A DNA stretch of 36,897 bases from Gammaproteobacteria bacterium RIFCSPLOWO2_02_FULL_57_10 (lineage in GTDB: Bacteria; Pseudomonadota; Gammaproteobacteria; Pseudomonadales; Pseudohongiellaceae). Below the pieces are notes generated by a model, which saw only the letters and a list, made by a program, of their open reading frames with translations, was not told the origin of the DNA and did not search any database. The stretch is from contig MGYS01000009.1 in NCBI GenBank assembly GCA_001802565.1, positions 80,202 through 117,098 on the forward strand, read 5' to 3'. The translations under genes were made by a program, and so were the position numbers. Positions within the stretch are counted from its first letter, which is position 1; each line of letters starts with the position of its first letter. Positions 16,794-23,089 of this stretch are shown one piece after another.

Positions 16794-18305
16794 TTAAAAT
16801 GAGTCCGCAAAATCGTCCACTAGCTCCTGCAAGGAATCCGGGGAGAGTTGACCGATATCCTTGATCACTACCGCGCCAAGCTTATTCAGTTCTGAATCCA
16901 GCAACTGTTGCACCAAATCGGTACAGCCGCCGCAGCCTGTGGATGCCAAGGTCTGAGTCTTGATTTGGGCCAAAGTAGTTGCGCCATTTCTTACTGCACT
17001 TGTAATGACCAGCTTGCATACATCGTTACAGTAGCAAATCGTATCAGTGTCGGCGAAGTCATCGACAAAAGTTCCGTCACTTTTTGTGCCGGGCAAAATC
17101 ATTTCCTGAGGATCTTCCGGAAGCTCATTCCTATTCAGCACTATTTTCAGAAAATTTTCGTAGTCACCAACATCCCCGACAAGCACTGCGCCGAGCAAGG
17201 TTTTTCCATCCTCGGAAACCACCAGGCTTTTGTATATATCTCCCGAAATATCACTGTAGGAATACGTTTTTGCACCCGGCGTGCGGGCAATAGAATCGCC
17301 AATACTCGCCACATCCACACCCAGCAATTTAAGCTTGGTGCTCATGTCTGAACCTTTGAATTTAGCTTGTCCTCCAGTTATATGTGACACCGCCACTTTT
17401 GCCATTTGATATCCAGGGGCTACTAATCCAAAAATCCGGCCTTCCCAGACGGCGCACTCCCCAATGGCATAAATATTTTTCTCGGATGTTTGGCAATGAT
17501 CATCAATCGCAATTCCGCCACGATGACCCAGGCTTATTTCGCACTTTTTAGCTAACTCATCCTGAGGGCGAATTCCCGCAGAAAAAATAATCATATCGGT
17601 TTCAAGATGGGAGCCATCGGTGAAATTCAAGCGGTATCGGTAACGTTCTCCATCACTAATTTCCAGGGTGCTTTTCTGGGTGTGAACGTTCACGCCAAGC
17701 CTTTCAATTTTGTCACGTAAAAGCTTGGAGCCCCCGTCGTCCAGCTGCACTGACATCAGTTTTGGTGCAAACTCCACTACATGAGTTTCAAGGCCCATGC
17801 CTTTTATAGCGTAGGCTGCCTCCAGCCCTAGCAAGCCACCACCAAGCACTACCCCAACTTTGCTTTGACCGCCGGAGACCTTAATCTTCTGGAGATCTTC
17901 TATTGTTCTGTACACATGACAATGTTCCTGGTCATTACCTGGAACCGGGGGCACAAAAGGATAGGAACCGGTGGCTAACACCAGCTTGTCATAGGCTTTT
18001 AAACGACCACTTTGAGTAATAATCCATTTTTCTGACTTATTAATATCAACCACTTTATCGTCAAGAATGAAATTCACACCCTTGTTGCGATAATATTCTC
18101 TCTCGGCGAGTGCCAGATCGGCAGCAGTAGAACCTGAAAAATAGGTGCTGAGATGAACCCTGTCGTAGGCCAGCCTCGGCTCTTCCGAAAAGGTGGTAAT
18201 TTCATAATCATCAGCGTTGTCGCTAGCGAGAAGATATTCGATAAACTGGTGACCAACCATACCGTTTCCGATTACGACAACCTTTTGCTTTTCCTTTGTA
18301 TTCAT
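16794..18305 (-). CDS. NirB-like FAD/NAD(P)H oxidoreductase with BFD [2Fe-2S] domain
   Basis: This 503-residue flavoprotein matches the N-terminal half of assimilatory nitrite reductase NirB: an FAD-binding GNGMVGHQ at 13-20, a second dinucleotide fold with VVLGGGLLGLEAA, an FSAGIRPQ segment, and a BFD-type [2Fe-2S] domain with Cys424, Cys426, Cys458 and Cys461. It ends at a normal stop about 40 residues later and lacks the siroheme/[4Fe-4S] reductase half of NirB (about 850 residues); no siroheme domain is encoded nearby. It is therefore more likely a stand-alone electron-transfer reductase, for example for nitrite reductase components encoded elsewhere or a ferredoxin/rubredoxin. It has its own sigma-54 promoter, fitting a nitrogen role. 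GAGAG precedes the start. Confidence 0.85.
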   Translation of the reverse strand: MNTKEKQKVVVIGNGMVGHQFIEYLLASDNADDYEITTFSEEPRLAYDRVHLSTYFSGSTAADLALAEREYYRNKGVNFILDDKVVDINKSEKWIITQSGRLKAYDKLVLATGSYPFVPPVPGNDQEHCHVYRTIEDLQKIKVSGGQSKVGVVLGGGLLGLEAAYAIKGMGLETHVVEFAPKLMSVQLDDGGSKLLRDKIERLGVNVHTQKSTLEISDGERYRYRLNFTDGSHLETDMIIFSAGIRPQDELAKKCEISLGHRGGIAIDDHCQTSEKNIYAIGECAVWEGRIFGLVAPGYQMAKVAVSHITGGQAKFKGSDMSTKLKLLGVDVASIGDSIARTPGAKTYSYSDISGDIYKSLVVSEDGKTLLGAVLVGDVGDYENFLKIVLNRNELPEDPQEMILPGTKSDGTFVDDFADTDTICYCNDVCKLVITSAVRNGATTLAQIKTQTLASTGCGGCTDLVQQLLDSELNKLGAVVIKDIGQLSPDSLQELVDDFADSF

Positions 18306-18347
18306 TCGTCTCTCGCTGGATAGTTCATCTCAAAAGCCCTACTGGGT

Positions 18348-18363
18348 AGCAAGGAAAGTGCCA
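18348..18363 (-). promoter_or_regulatory. Sigma-54 promoter of NirB-like gene
   Basis: Read on the minus strand, TGGCAC-TTTCC-TTGCT is an exact -24/-12 match. Transcription should begin near 18336, leaving a leader of about 30 bases that contains the GAGAG ribosome site. No perfect NtrC dyad is seen upstream. Confidence 0.78.
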
Positions 18364-18537
18364 ATAGGAATGGGTTTAGTTAGATGGGCTTGAAAGCGTA
18401 TGATTACGTTTTTTTGAAACCATTCATGCTTTATTGACTGCACTATAAGAAATCAATACCCATACTTCGGATTCAATATGGTGCGATTTTGAAAATTGCT
18501 TTAATGAAGAATTCCAGCTTGTCAGCTTTATGAGTGA

Positions 18538-18626
18538 ACGACGCAGTGGGTGGAAGAAAACTGGCCGTTTGCAGAGGTAGCCTACCCAGGTCGATCCATT
18601 GAATGGACCGCCTGGGATCGGCTCCA
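18538..18626 (+). pseudogene. C-terminal fragment of the two-domain lipoprotein family
   Basis: After a stop codon at 18535-18537, the frame encodes QWVEENWPFAEVAYPGRS followed by IEWTAWDRL, closely matching the last 27 residues of the intact protein at 15614-16717 (WIEQSWPFSNVAYPGR then AIDWATWDQL). Nothing else of the gene is present, and the homology ends just before the 3' end of the convergent desaturase gene. It is a remnant left by duplication and deletion. Confidence 0.85.
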
Positions 18627-18635
18627 GTTGATTAC

Positions 18636-19673
18636 CTACAAACTCTTGAGGCGTTTGTCGGAATAGAAGGCCAGCATAAGCTGGTCTTTGATGGAAAGGC
18701 GAACGCCTTTGCCAGCGCCAGCGGGTCCCACCTCAGCATCGCCGCAGTAAGTGCCGAAGACGCGGTCCCAGAAAATGATGTCACAACCGTAGTTGGAATC
18801 TGCCTGACGGCGCTCCTGTGCATGGTGGCAATGATGCTGCTGTGCGGTAGCAAAGAACCAGTCCCATACAGGCATTGAAACCATAGGCAGGTTGGCATGG
18901 TTGAATTTGCCGTTCCACATGCCGAAGGCTGCTGAAACGATGAAAACTTCATCGCTGGCACCCATCAGGGCCAAAGCCATTGGAGTGCCGAGGCCAAGCG
19001 CCAGATATTCGAATGGATGGGTACGGTTGCCGCGCATGGCGCTCATCTTGGTCAGGTGATGATGGGTCGCGTGCATACGCCACCAGAACAGTGACTCGTG
19101 CTGAATCCGATGCAGCCAGTAGTAGAAAAAGCTGGAAACGAATCGGATACACAGCGCGGCGGCAATCAGCCCGAGCACTGTAGTGGGTTGAAATTCGATC
19201 TGCAGCGGAGACATATCACGCAGGGCGAGGAAGCCGTCAGAAACTGGCGTGCGATACAGGTCGGAAATGATAGGACCCCAAAGCAGGGCCCCCGAAGCCA
19301 TCCAGAACACGTCTTCCAGCATTTCGTCGGGCTTGAGCAGCCAGGACTTTTTCTTGGCCCAAAAGCGTTCTGCGATCAGCAGAAGAGGCGTGGAAAGGAC
19401 CGCAACGAACAGTGCCCATACTCGGTAGTACTCCCCACCCCATTCGTTTACCACAATGGCGGCGACCAGAAGCATTGAGCCCATCACCAGAAGCGGCTGG
19501 GGCAGCGCCCAAAGAATTGCCTTCTTGTTCCACGTCACTTTGCTGCCTTCGGTGATTATCCCTTCTTCGGTGCGCACTATTGGCTTGCCGGAGGGGCCTA
19601 TCTCGGGTGATGAGCGGTCCACCGAGTCAATCGGGTTACCCATGTCGAGAGGGTTTAAGTATTGATCAGTCAT
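18636..19673 (-). CDS. Fatty acid hydroxylase/sterol desaturase family membrane protein
   Basis: This 345-residue integral membrane di-iron enzyme carries the histidine boxes of the superfamily: His188 and His192 (HRIQH), His201 with His204-206 (HATHHH), a lone His259 (FNHANLP) and His280, 281, 283, 284 (HHCHH). Hydrophobic segments lie near 58-76, 84-101, 123-137 and 164-187. Such proteins use O2 to hydroxylate or desaturate lipid chains or sterol-like substrates; the substrate here is unknown. A 50-residue soluble N-terminal tail precedes the first helix. CAGGAG lies before the ATG. It follows the pilin-like gene by 72 bases on the same strand and is probably co-transcribed with it. Its 3' end abuts a lipoprotein-gene fragment, a sign of local rearrangement. 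Confidence 0.9.
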   Translation of the reverse strand: MTDQYLNPLDMGNPIDSVDRSSPEIGPSGKPIVRTEEGIITEGSKVTWNKKAILWALPQPLLVMGSMLLVAAIVVNEWGGEYYRVWALFVAVLSTPLLLIAERFWAKKKSWLLKPDEMLEDVFWMASGALLWGPIISDLYRTPVSDGFLALRDMSPLQIEFQPTTVLGLIAAALCIRFVSSFFYYWLHRIQHESLFWWRMHATHHHLTKMSAMRGNRTHPFEYLALGLGTPMALALMGASDEVFIVSAAFGMWNGKFNHANLPMVSMPVWDWFFATAQQHHCHHAQERRQADSNYGCDIIFWDRVFGTYCGDAEVGPAGAGKGVRLSIKDQLMLAFYSDKRLKSL

Positions 19674-19745
19674 TACTGCTGCTCCTGAGTTTTTTGGCTG
19701 ATGGTTAGGTTGAATTGATTAGTCGTGCATTGCATTGTTGGTAAT

Positions 19746-20525
19746 CTAGCAGGCGTCTTTACCACCACAAGTCCCAGTGATTGCCCACTCAACTTCTCCG
19801 TCCTCGATCTTTGGGGTAAGAATATAGGTCACCCCATCCAGGTTGGACTCATCCTTCATCCATGTCGCAATGATCTGGCCGTCGATGACGGAAATGCCGT
19901 GGGCCTCTTCAGAAACAAGCACCTCATCGGGCAAACCTGCCTCTCCGCTATCGAGAGAATCCATGTCGACGGTGCTCCCGGATAGCAGAGCAGCCTCTAT
20001 CGTGTCTTGGATAGGCTCGACCATATCGACCAGTTCGCTATAGCGAAACTCAATGTTCAATTCTTCGTAACCGTCTACATTTCTCACCAGATAGATGACA
20101 ACTAATGCACCCAAAACACCCGCGAATGCGAGTAGGGCCAGCCGCTGCTGCTGATCTGGCTGAGTTTCACTCGCGTCCATTGAATGCTCGATTGAGTTGG
20201 AGTTTTCGGTAGATTCGGACACAGTGCCAGATGCAAAGGACTTATCGGCTGTGGAACTGCCCACTTTCTCGCCGACACCGTCACCCAGACCCAAAGCGCC
20301 CAACTGGGCAACGCCCCAGGCCATCAGGATAACGACCAGCGCACCGATGAGTTTGTTATCGCCTTCGAATTCCAGGTAGCCCCAGATGGGAATGCAGATA
20401 ACGATCAATGCAAAGCCCGTAACCAACGGAGGAAATTCTCTCCCGGCAATTTTCACAGTACTTTCCATCTTGATCTTCGTTAACAGGAGATCAAACTTAT
20501 CGACCAGATTGTTCCAAGTTTCCAT
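19746..20525 (-). CDS. Multi-helix membrane protein with pilin-like C-terminal domain
   Basis: This 259-residue protein has three hydrophobic helices (about 36-55, 60-80 and 127-144), with an acidic Ser/Glu-rich stretch before the last. The C-terminal 100 residues resemble the globular domain of type IV pilin PilA: a helix ending MVEPIQDTIEAALLSG, a strand pair ISVIDGQIIATW, VTYILTPKI, then VEWAITGTCGGKDAC with two Cys able to form the pilin C-terminal disulfide loop. Lacking a prepilin leader, it is more likely a membrane-tethered relative or assembly partner than a fibre subunit. I start at 20525: an upstream ATG at 20642 would fall inside the sigma-54 promoter. Another pilin-like gene is divergent from it. 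Function unknown. Confidence 0.7.
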   Translation of the reverse strand: METWNNLVDKFDLLLTKIKMESTVKIAGREFPPLVTGFALIVICIPIWGYLEFEGDNKLIGALVVILMAWGVAQLGALGLGDGVGEKVGSSTADKSFASGTVSESTENSNSIEHSMDASETQPDQQQRLALLAFAGVLGALVVIYLVRNVDGYEELNIEFRYSELVDMVEPIQDTIEAALLSGSTVDMDSLDSGEAGLPDEVLVSEEAHGISVIDGQIIATWMKDESNLDGVTYILTPKIEDGEVEWAITGTCGGKDAC

Positions 20526-20637
20526 ATCAGCCCCCGCCTCTTTTTGAGACAAAAAACAGAAGAATGCTCCGAATCTGTGCGATTTGGCGCTATACACCGC
20601 CAAAAGCATCCAGAAACAGTCAGATGTAGATTTATAT

Positions 20638-20653
20638 AGCAATTACTGTGCCT
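20638..20653 (-). promoter_or_regulatory. Sigma-54 promoter of pilin-like/desaturase unit
   Basis: On the minus strand AGGCAC-AGTAA-TTGCT matches the -24/-12 consensus except its first base. The start would be near 20626, about 100 bases before the ATG at 20525. In Pseudomonas, major pilin genes are sigma-54/PilR-controlled, so the type of promoter suits a pilin-like gene. Confidence 0.65.
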
Positions 20654-20664
20654 AGCTTAGCTAG
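20652..20664. repeat. 13-bp palindrome at the -24 box
   Basis: CTAGCT-T-AGCTAG is a perfect dyad that ends exactly at the -24 element of the minus-strand sigma-54 promoter. A protein bound here would compete with polymerase. The regulator is unknown. Confidence 0.5.
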
Positions 20665-20793
20665 TGGCGCTTGGTGCCAGCCCCGTCAGCATTCCTGCAG
20701 GACCTGCTCATAGGCAGCAATGAAGTCTGAAGTCCTTTCGAAGAAAGCCATCGGCTCTGAACAGAAAGCCCGACAGAAAATTAATCGGCGCTC

Positions 20794-20809
20794 GGGTGCG
20801 AAAATTGCA
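20794..20809 (+). promoter_or_regulatory. Possible weak sigma-54 promoter of pilin-like gene
   Basis: GGGTGC-GAAAA-TTGCA keeps the essential GG and GC pairs at correct spacing but differs from TGGCAC at three positions. It points at the pilin-like gene starting at 20871. It is weaker than the other three and may be chance. Confidence 0.35.
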
Positions 20810-20870
20810 TCTTGATGTGCGTCTGCAATAGTGCAGGACATCACCATCTACAGAATTGGAGTTCAGCTCG

Positions 20871-21425
20871 ATGAAAAAACCGCAAACACGGAACCGGCAG
20901 TGGGGGCTCACAACCTCCGAGATGATTGTCTATCCCATGATAGTAGTAGTGCTTATAGGAGTTGCCTTTGGTTTTTTCCACAACTCCAGAATCGACGACG
21001 CAGTGTCCGCTGCCGTTGATCTGGGGCTGGAGCAGCAGGCAATTATTGAAGAGTACTTTGATACCTACGGCGAGATGCCGCAGTCAGAAGCGGACATCAA
21101 CCTGAGCTCTTTCATTCCGGAAGGCATTCTTATCGGTATGGACTACCGGGCAGGCGAGTTGGGAGTACCTGCTGCCGACAAATTACGCATCGGAACGCTC
21201 AGGGCCCTGGTAGATATGACAGAATTTGGTACACGATTTGAAGACATTGAATCTGGCTTCCTGCTCATTGCGCGAGCCCAGGACGACGACACCATCAAAT
21301 GGGACTGCGTGGCGGACGTGGTCACAGTAGACGCCTTAGGCAGGCGCTACTTGCCAGAGACCTGTAGCCGCGCGGACGGCGACGGAGATGAGGAAGGGGA
21401 TGGCGAAGAACTGGAAGAAGAGTAA
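20871..21425 (+). CDS. Type IV pilin-like protein
   Basis: This 184-residue protein has a type IV prepilin-like N-terminus: a short basic leader MKKPQTRNRQWG, then LTTSEMIVYPMIVVVLIGVAF, written in two parts as LTTSEMIVYP and MIVVVLIGVAF, with Gly at -1 and Glu at +5 as the prepilin peptidase and assembly machinery require. The globular part ends with two Cys (WDC and PETC) that could close a disulfide loop, then a strongly acidic tail (DGDGDEEGDGEELEEE). GGAG lies about 10 bases before the ATG. Residues 131-148 are encoded again, 54 of 56 bases identical, in a fragment beside the right att site (29497-29552). No pilus assembly genes are nearby, so it would rely on machinery encoded elsewhere. 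Confidence 0.75.
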   Translation: MKKPQTRNRQWGLTTSEMIVYPMIVVVLIGVAFGFFHNSRIDDAVSAAVDLGLEQQAIIEEYFDTYGEMPQSEADINLSSFIPEGILIGMDYRAGELGVPAADKLRIGTLRALVDMTEFGTRFEDIESGFLLIARAQDDDTIKWDCVADVVTVDALGRRYLPETCSRADGDGDEEGDGEELEEE

Positions 21426-21547
21426 AGGTGATGGACACCTTACAACCCTCTCAGGGACTTACCCAGCCACCCTGGCAGCACGCCAATCAGGAACACGCAA
21501 TTGTATTTTTACACTAACCCCATTTATTCCCTGTACTCGGAGATACT

Positions 21548-22159
21548 ATGAACACTTTTCGCCGCTCGATCACGATCACCTCTGTGGCCTGCCTCGCCGC
21601 CTGGCTAGGCGTCTGCTCGGCGAACGCGCAGCCCGAAGCCGCCGCCGATCCAGATCTGGTAATCGCGGAGTCCTTTATCGACGCCTTCTACTCCTTTGAA
21701 CCCGACCGTCTAGCGCCGATCATGGCGGCGGCGCCGGAGACCGCACCGCGTCTGCTCTACTACCAGGGCTCGGCGAAGGGCGGGAACTACGAGGTGCTGC
21801 TGCGCACGCCGTGCGCCCGGGACGAAGAGGGGATCGTGAACTGCCCCGTGAAGGTCAAGGACGATCGCGTGCAGGCGCTTGGCACGGGCTTCGATGTCAC
21901 CGACACCTTCCACCTCACCTTCGATGACGGTGTGCTCATCAAGGTCACGACCAGTTCGAACGATCAGGACATCTATCGCGAGGCCGCGGTGTGGGTGCGC
22001 GAAAACATGCCTGAGGTGGCGGAAGGCCCCTGCAAGAACCGGGGGACGATGGAGGGCACGCCCGTGGAGTGCTCGCGCGCCATGACCGCCGGTTACAACG
22101 CCTTCGTCGCAAGCCCGGACTTCCCCGGCGTGCCGCCGCTTCCGGAGGAGGCTCAGTGA
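21548..22159 (+). CDS. Secreted single-domain NTF2-like relative of the lipoprotein at 15614
   Basis: This 203-residue exported protein (signal peptide with cleavage near ANAQ28) is homologous to the first half of the two-domain lipoprotein at 15614-16717: SFIDAFYSFEPDRLAPIM, LLRTPCARDEEGIVNCPVKV and GFDVTDTFHLTFDDGVLIKV all align. It ends where the second domain would start (a Pro-rich PDFPGVPPLPEEAQ tail) and has no lipobox. Its coding sequence is much richer in G+C than neighbouring island genes and it is followed by two strong G+C-rich hairpins, which suggests a separate, more recent origin. Function unknown. Confidence 0.75.
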   Translation: MNTFRRSITITSVACLAAWLGVCSANAQPEAAADPDLVIAESFIDAFYSFEPDRLAPIMAAAPETAPRLLYYQGSAKGGNYEVLLRTPCARDEEGIVNCPVKVKDDRVQALGTGFDVTDTFHLTFDDGVLIKVTTSSNDQDIYREAAVWVRENMPEVAEGPCKNRGTMEGTPVECSRAMTAGYNAFVASPDFPGVPPLPEEAQ

Positions 22160-22224
22160 TCAGGCCGACTTCCGCGGCCTGATCACGATCGGGACCGGAG
22201 CGACCCCGGCCGATGCCGGGGTCG
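22156..22224 (+). terminator. Two consecutive strong hairpins after the NTF2-like gene
   Basis: GTGATCAGGCC/GGCCTGATCAC (22156-22166 with 22176-22186) overlaps the stop codon, and CGACCCCGGC/GCCGGGGTCG (22201-22210 with 22215-22224, loop CGAT) follows. Both stems are perfect, 11 and 10 bp. Neither has a U-tract, so they may be transcript-stabilising or Rho-associated rather than true intrinsic terminators. Confidence 0.6.
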
Positions 22225-22454
22225 TGCGCTTCAGGCCAGCGTGAAGGCGATCATCGAGGATGATGAATACCAGGGGACAGGTACAACATTCGTTAACTGG
22301 GTTTCAGATATATCGCAGTAACTACATATTATCTTTGTAAGCTTGTCTGGACCCCAGCCCTGATTACTCCTAAATGAACTTCGCTTGACCTCCAGTTCAT
22401 CATGCGAAAGAGCACTGACTACAAACTCGCTACTACCAAGTATCCTCTCATCGC

Positions 22455-22692
22455 CTAAACATCGTTACCAGGTTTGTCACTTGGTCTGGCATACACGCAG
22501 CCAAATTCACGCGAGCCGTCTTTAGTAAGCACAGCATAAGCAAAGGATTCGCGCTCGTTAGAACGCTTTTCCTCGTTCACCATATTCTGCATGGCATGCT
22601 CATCAGTGATATTTGCGTGGGGCCAAGTGGCACCAGATTAAAGTCATCAGTCTCTACCAACATCGGTGGTTCGAATTCTGAAGGAACAAAGC
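22455..22692 (-). pseudogene. Broken fragment of the two-domain lipoprotein family
   Basis: On the minus strand the segment encodes SFVPSEFEPPMLVETDDFNLVPL, aligned as SFVPSEFEPPMLV then ETDDFNLVPL, with the intact protein (AFIPEAFEPSVLVGGWGFKLVPL region). After a deletion and frame change it continues WPHANITDEHAMQNMVNEE and RESFAYAVLTKDGSREFG, matching WPHEGITAEEAMQDMLNEQ and RESFAYGVLTQDGEREMG. It stops at GNDV where the intact protein reads GYDAEV. The internal deletion appears to have joined at a shared TTGGCCCCA-like sequence. Confidence 0.85.
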
Positions 22693-22759
22693 TGCAAAGA
22701 TAATTAAAGACAGAGTAGATCCATAGAAAATGTGATGGTCAAAGTAAAAATCAAAATAG

Positions 22760-22781
22760 CGAAGTAAGTTTCCTAACTTCG
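22760..22781. repeat. Inverted repeat, possible enhancer for the receptor operon
   Basis: CGAAGTAAG (22760-22768) and CTAACTTCG (22773-22781) form a dyad with one mismatch and a 4-base centre. It lies about 165 bases upstream of the -24 element at 22946, a usual place for a sigma-54 activator site. Confidence 0.45.
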
Positions 22782-22852
22782 ATCGATCAAAGTTTGGTAG
22801 AGCACAACAATTGCTTATACCGCTTGCCCTAAAAAGATTCTCCAGGCTCCAT

Positions 22853-22911
22853 TTTAGCGCAGCATAACCTACCTCTTTGCTGCCTTTTAGCGCAGCCACC
22901 AGCCTTTAGCG
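22853..22911 (+). repeat. Three direct repeats of TTTAGCGC
   Basis: TTTAGCGC occurs at 22853, 22886 and 22906 (approximate starts), the first two extended to TTTAGCGCAGC. They lie 35-95 bases upstream of the sigma-54 promoter of the receptor gene and may bind a regulator. Confidence 0.45.
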
Positions 22912-22945
22912 CCATTTTTTTGCAGCGTCGACGTAAAAATTTGTC

Positions 22946-22961
22946 TGGCATTGTTATTGCA
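22946..22961 (+). promoter_or_regulatory. Sigma-54 promoter of TonB receptor operon
   Basis: TGGCAT-TGTTA-TTGCA matches the -24/-12 consensus at all but the sixth base, with correct spacing. Transcription would start near 22973, giving a leader of about 115 bases before the ATG at 23090. Confidence 0.72.
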
Positions 22962-23089
22962 TCGTGATTGCCAAGTGCAATCCTCCGCACGCTAGAAATT
23001 TGAGCAGGCGTGGCGGATAGAGCGTTGAACATAAACCGGTAATCTGCAATGAGGGGTACAAAATGACATTTTACTACAAGGGAAACACC

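Larger units (their letters stand above)
18306..18635. other. Intergenic: promoter region plus gene fragment
   Basis: This holds the minus-strand promoter of the NirB-like gene, an inverted repeat TATTGA-N15-TCAATA (18432-18458) about 70-95 bases upstream of the -24 box that could be an activator site, and a plus-strand remnant of the two-domain lipoprotein family. No complete gene is seen. Confidence 0.6.
20526..20870. other. Divergent intergenic control region of the pilin-like genes
   Basis: No gene is seen here. The region separates two divergent pilin-like genes and contains a minus-strand sigma-54 promoter (20638-20653), a 13-bp palindrome touching its -24 box, a palindrome TCCTGCAGGA near 20693-20702, and a weaker plus-strand sigma-54 candidate (20794-20809). 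Confidence 0.6.
22225..23089. other. Intergenic: decayed gene fragment and receptor promoter region
   Basis: About 0.86 kb without an intact gene. It holds a broken piece of the two-domain lipoprotein family (22455-22692), a near-perfect inverted repeat (22760-22781), three TTTAGCGC direct repeats (22853-22911) and a sigma-54 promoter (22946-22961) for the TonB-dependent receptor. Composition shifts from G+C-rich before 22250 to A+T-rich after it. Confidence 0.6.

Noticed and set aside
18432-18458. TATTGA-N15-TCAATA as an FNR/Anr box upstream of the NirB-like gene
   Set aside because: FNR boxes need TTGAT-N4-ATCAA; the 15-base spacer does not fit. It is kept only as a possible activator dyad.
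22261-22310. GGGGACAGGTAC-like sequence as a trace of a transposable element
   Set aside because: Only a short motif resembles repeats seen near some transposases; there are no terminal repeats and no transposase remnant.
15614-23089. The mosaic middle region as an integron cassette array or CRISPR locus
   Set aside because: No integrase, no attC-like recombination sites at gene ends and no regularly spaced direct repeats were seen.
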